A stretch of 6,683 nucleotides of DNA from Pseudonocardiales bacterium (GTDB taxonomy: Bacteria; Actinomycetota; Actinomycetes; Mycobacteriales; Jatrophihabitantaceae): the NCBI GenBank assembly GCA_025465405.1, contig JAODNL010000570.1:1-6683 (forward strand), read 5' to 3'. Shown here in pieces: positions 5,746 through 6,683 of this stretch. How positions within the stretch are numbered: the stretch's first letter is position 1; each line of letters begins with the position of its first letter. Below the pieces are notes generated by a model. It searched no databases. It saw only the letters and a program-made list of their open reading frames with translations, and was not told the origin of the DNA. Both the position numbers and the translations under genes were made by a program.

Positions 5746-6683
5746 CCACCAACCTGCCTCTCAGCCACCACCCGTACGGCCAGCACGAGATCCAGCTGCC
5801 TCCCGAGGACGCCGGCCGCAACGACGGCCTGGCGATCGACGCCGATACCCGCCTGTTCCTTTACCGGCGGCAGCAGCAGATGCGCCAATTCGAGAAGCGC
5901 GCGTACGACCTGTTCATGCGGCAACTCGTCAAGGGCACGAGTCATCTGTCGTTGGGCATGGAGGCGATTGCGGCCGGCTTCGGCGTCGCGATGCGCCCCG
6001 GTGACTACACCTTCGCCACTTACCGGGGTCACGCGCACACCCTGGCCCGAGGCGTGCCCATGACTCCGGTGCTGGCGGAGCTTCTGGGCCGGTCGAACGG
6101 TCTGCTCGGCGGCAAGGGCGGATCCATGCATCTCACCAGTGTCGAACACGGCGTCATGGGTTCGTACGCGATCATCGGTGCGCACTTGACCATCGCCAAC
6201 GGCGCGGCGTGGTCGGCGCAGTATCGCGGGACCGATCAGGTGAGCGTCTGTTTCTTCGGTGACGGCACCACCAACATCGGCGCGTTCCACGAAGCACTCA
6301 ATTTCGCCGCTGTGTACAAGCTGCCGGTCGTCTTCGTCTGCGAGAACAACCTCTATATGGAGTACACCTCGATCGCAGACGTCACGAGCGTCGCGCAGCC
6401 GGCCGCCGACCGGGCCGGCTCGTACGGCCTCGCCGCGCAGCGAATCGACGGAAACGACGCCGACGAGTGCTACGTCACGGCGCTGGATGCTCTTGCCCGC
6501 GCACGGCGTGGTGACGGCCCGTCACTGATCGAAGCGGTGACCTACCGGCACGGTGGTCACTCCCGAGCCGATCCTGGAAAGTACCGGCCGGACCGAGAGG
6601 TCGAGGCCTGGAAGGCGTACGACCCGATCGTGGTGTACCGAGCACGTCTGGTACGGCTCGGCGTCGACACGGCGAGCCTCGAC
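5742..6683 (+). CDS. 2-oxoacid dehydrogenase E1 alpha subunit (acetoin/pyruvate dehydrogenase type), 3'-truncated by the window edge
   Basis: 314 codons stay open to the last base. The family is usually 320-360 residues, so only the tail is missing. This is the alpha subunit of a thiamine-diphosphate-dependent alpha2-beta2 E1, which decarboxylates a 2-oxo acid (or cleaves acetoin) and passes the acyl group to lipoyl-E2. The evidence is SHLSLGMEA (67-75), YRGH (94-97), LLGGKGGSMHL (121-131), the diphosphate/Mg2+ motif running from GDG (173-175) to NN (202-203), and HGGHSRADPGKYR (270-282), equivalent to the conserved loop near the active site. NNLYMEYT replaces the common NNxYxISTP, which fits the acetoin dehydrogenase-like actinobacterial branch (from memory). 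About 30 residues precede the first conserved helix. The start ATG overlaps the M24 stop, with GGAG 5 bases upstream at 5733-5736. E1 beta and E2 would be expected to the right. Pyruvate, branched-chain or acetoin specificity cannot be assigned. Confidence 0.92.
   Translation, partial: MTTNLPLSHHPYGQHEIQLPPEDAGRNDGLAIDADTRLFLYRRQQQMRQFEKRAYDLFMRQLVKGTSHLSLGMEAIAAGFGVAMRPGDYTFATYRGHAHTLARGVPMTPVLAELLGRSNGLLGGKGGSMHLTSVEHGVMGSYAIIGAHLTIANGAAWSAQYRGTDQVSVCFFGDGTTNIGAFHEALNFAAVYKLPVVFVCENNLYMEYTSIADVTSVAQPAADRAGSYGLAAQRIDGNDADECYVTALDALARARRGDGPSLIEAVTYRHGGHSRADPGKYRPDREVEAWKAYDPIVVYRARLVRLGVDTASLD

Noticed and set aside
5226..6290. 354-residue open frame on the minus strand across the M24 and E1 alpha genes
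   Set aside because: It is antisense to two proteins with clear family motifs, has a low-complexity Arg/Ser/Ala-rich translation and shows no recognisable domain. Long antisense frames are expected in GC-rich genes.

Overview
The window is GC-rich DNA (third codon positions almost all G or C) with Shine-Dalgarno-led, tightly packed genes. It looks like an actinomycete, most likely from the Mycobacteriales (Gordonia, Rhodococcus, Mycolicibacterium or similar). That placement is an inference from base composition and protein flavour. There are no rRNA or tRNA genes, CRISPR arrays or insertion sequences.

Layout. (1) Positions 1-705 (+) hold the C-terminal two thirds of a luciferase-like (LLM class) flavin-dependent oxidoreductase that enters from the left edge. 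(2) The 215-base gap 706-920 lies between convergent genes. It contains a short hairpin and a 44-codon decayed fragment (765-899, +) that matches the start of hen1, the bacterial RNA 3'-end ribose 2'-O-methyltransferase. (3) Three genes on the minus strand (4110 down to 921) form a compact operon: a VOC/glyoxalase-fold metalloprotein, an AMP-forming acyl-CoA synthetase, and an FMN-dependent alpha-hydroxy-acid oxidase/dehydrogenase, with gaps of only 13 and 33 bases. (4) A 267-base divergent control region (4111-4377) carries plausible promoters in both directions, a repeated GTYAACTG word and two back-to-back hairpins in the plus-strand leader. (5) A plus-strand operon follows: an M24 ('pita-bread', creatinase/prolidase-like) protein whose second metal-ligand aspartate is replaced by cysteine, overlapping by ATGA with the alpha subunit of a thiamine-diphosphate-dependent 2-oxoacid dehydrogenase (E1). 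The E1 gene runs off the right edge.

How the genes may work together (inference). The divergent pair of operons looks like a catabolic unit. The M24 protein could open or cleave a small substrate. The alpha-hydroxy-acid oxidase would turn a 2-hydroxy acid into a 2-oxo acid, and E1 (with E1 beta and E2, presumably to the right) would decarboxylate a 2-oxo acid to an acyl-CoA. The acyl-CoA synthetase would activate a carboxylic acid, and the VOC protein could be an epimerase-, lyase- or dioxygenase-type enzyme on an intermediate. The substrate cannot be read from the sequence. The least expected items are the hen1 relic and the altered metal site of the M24 protein.
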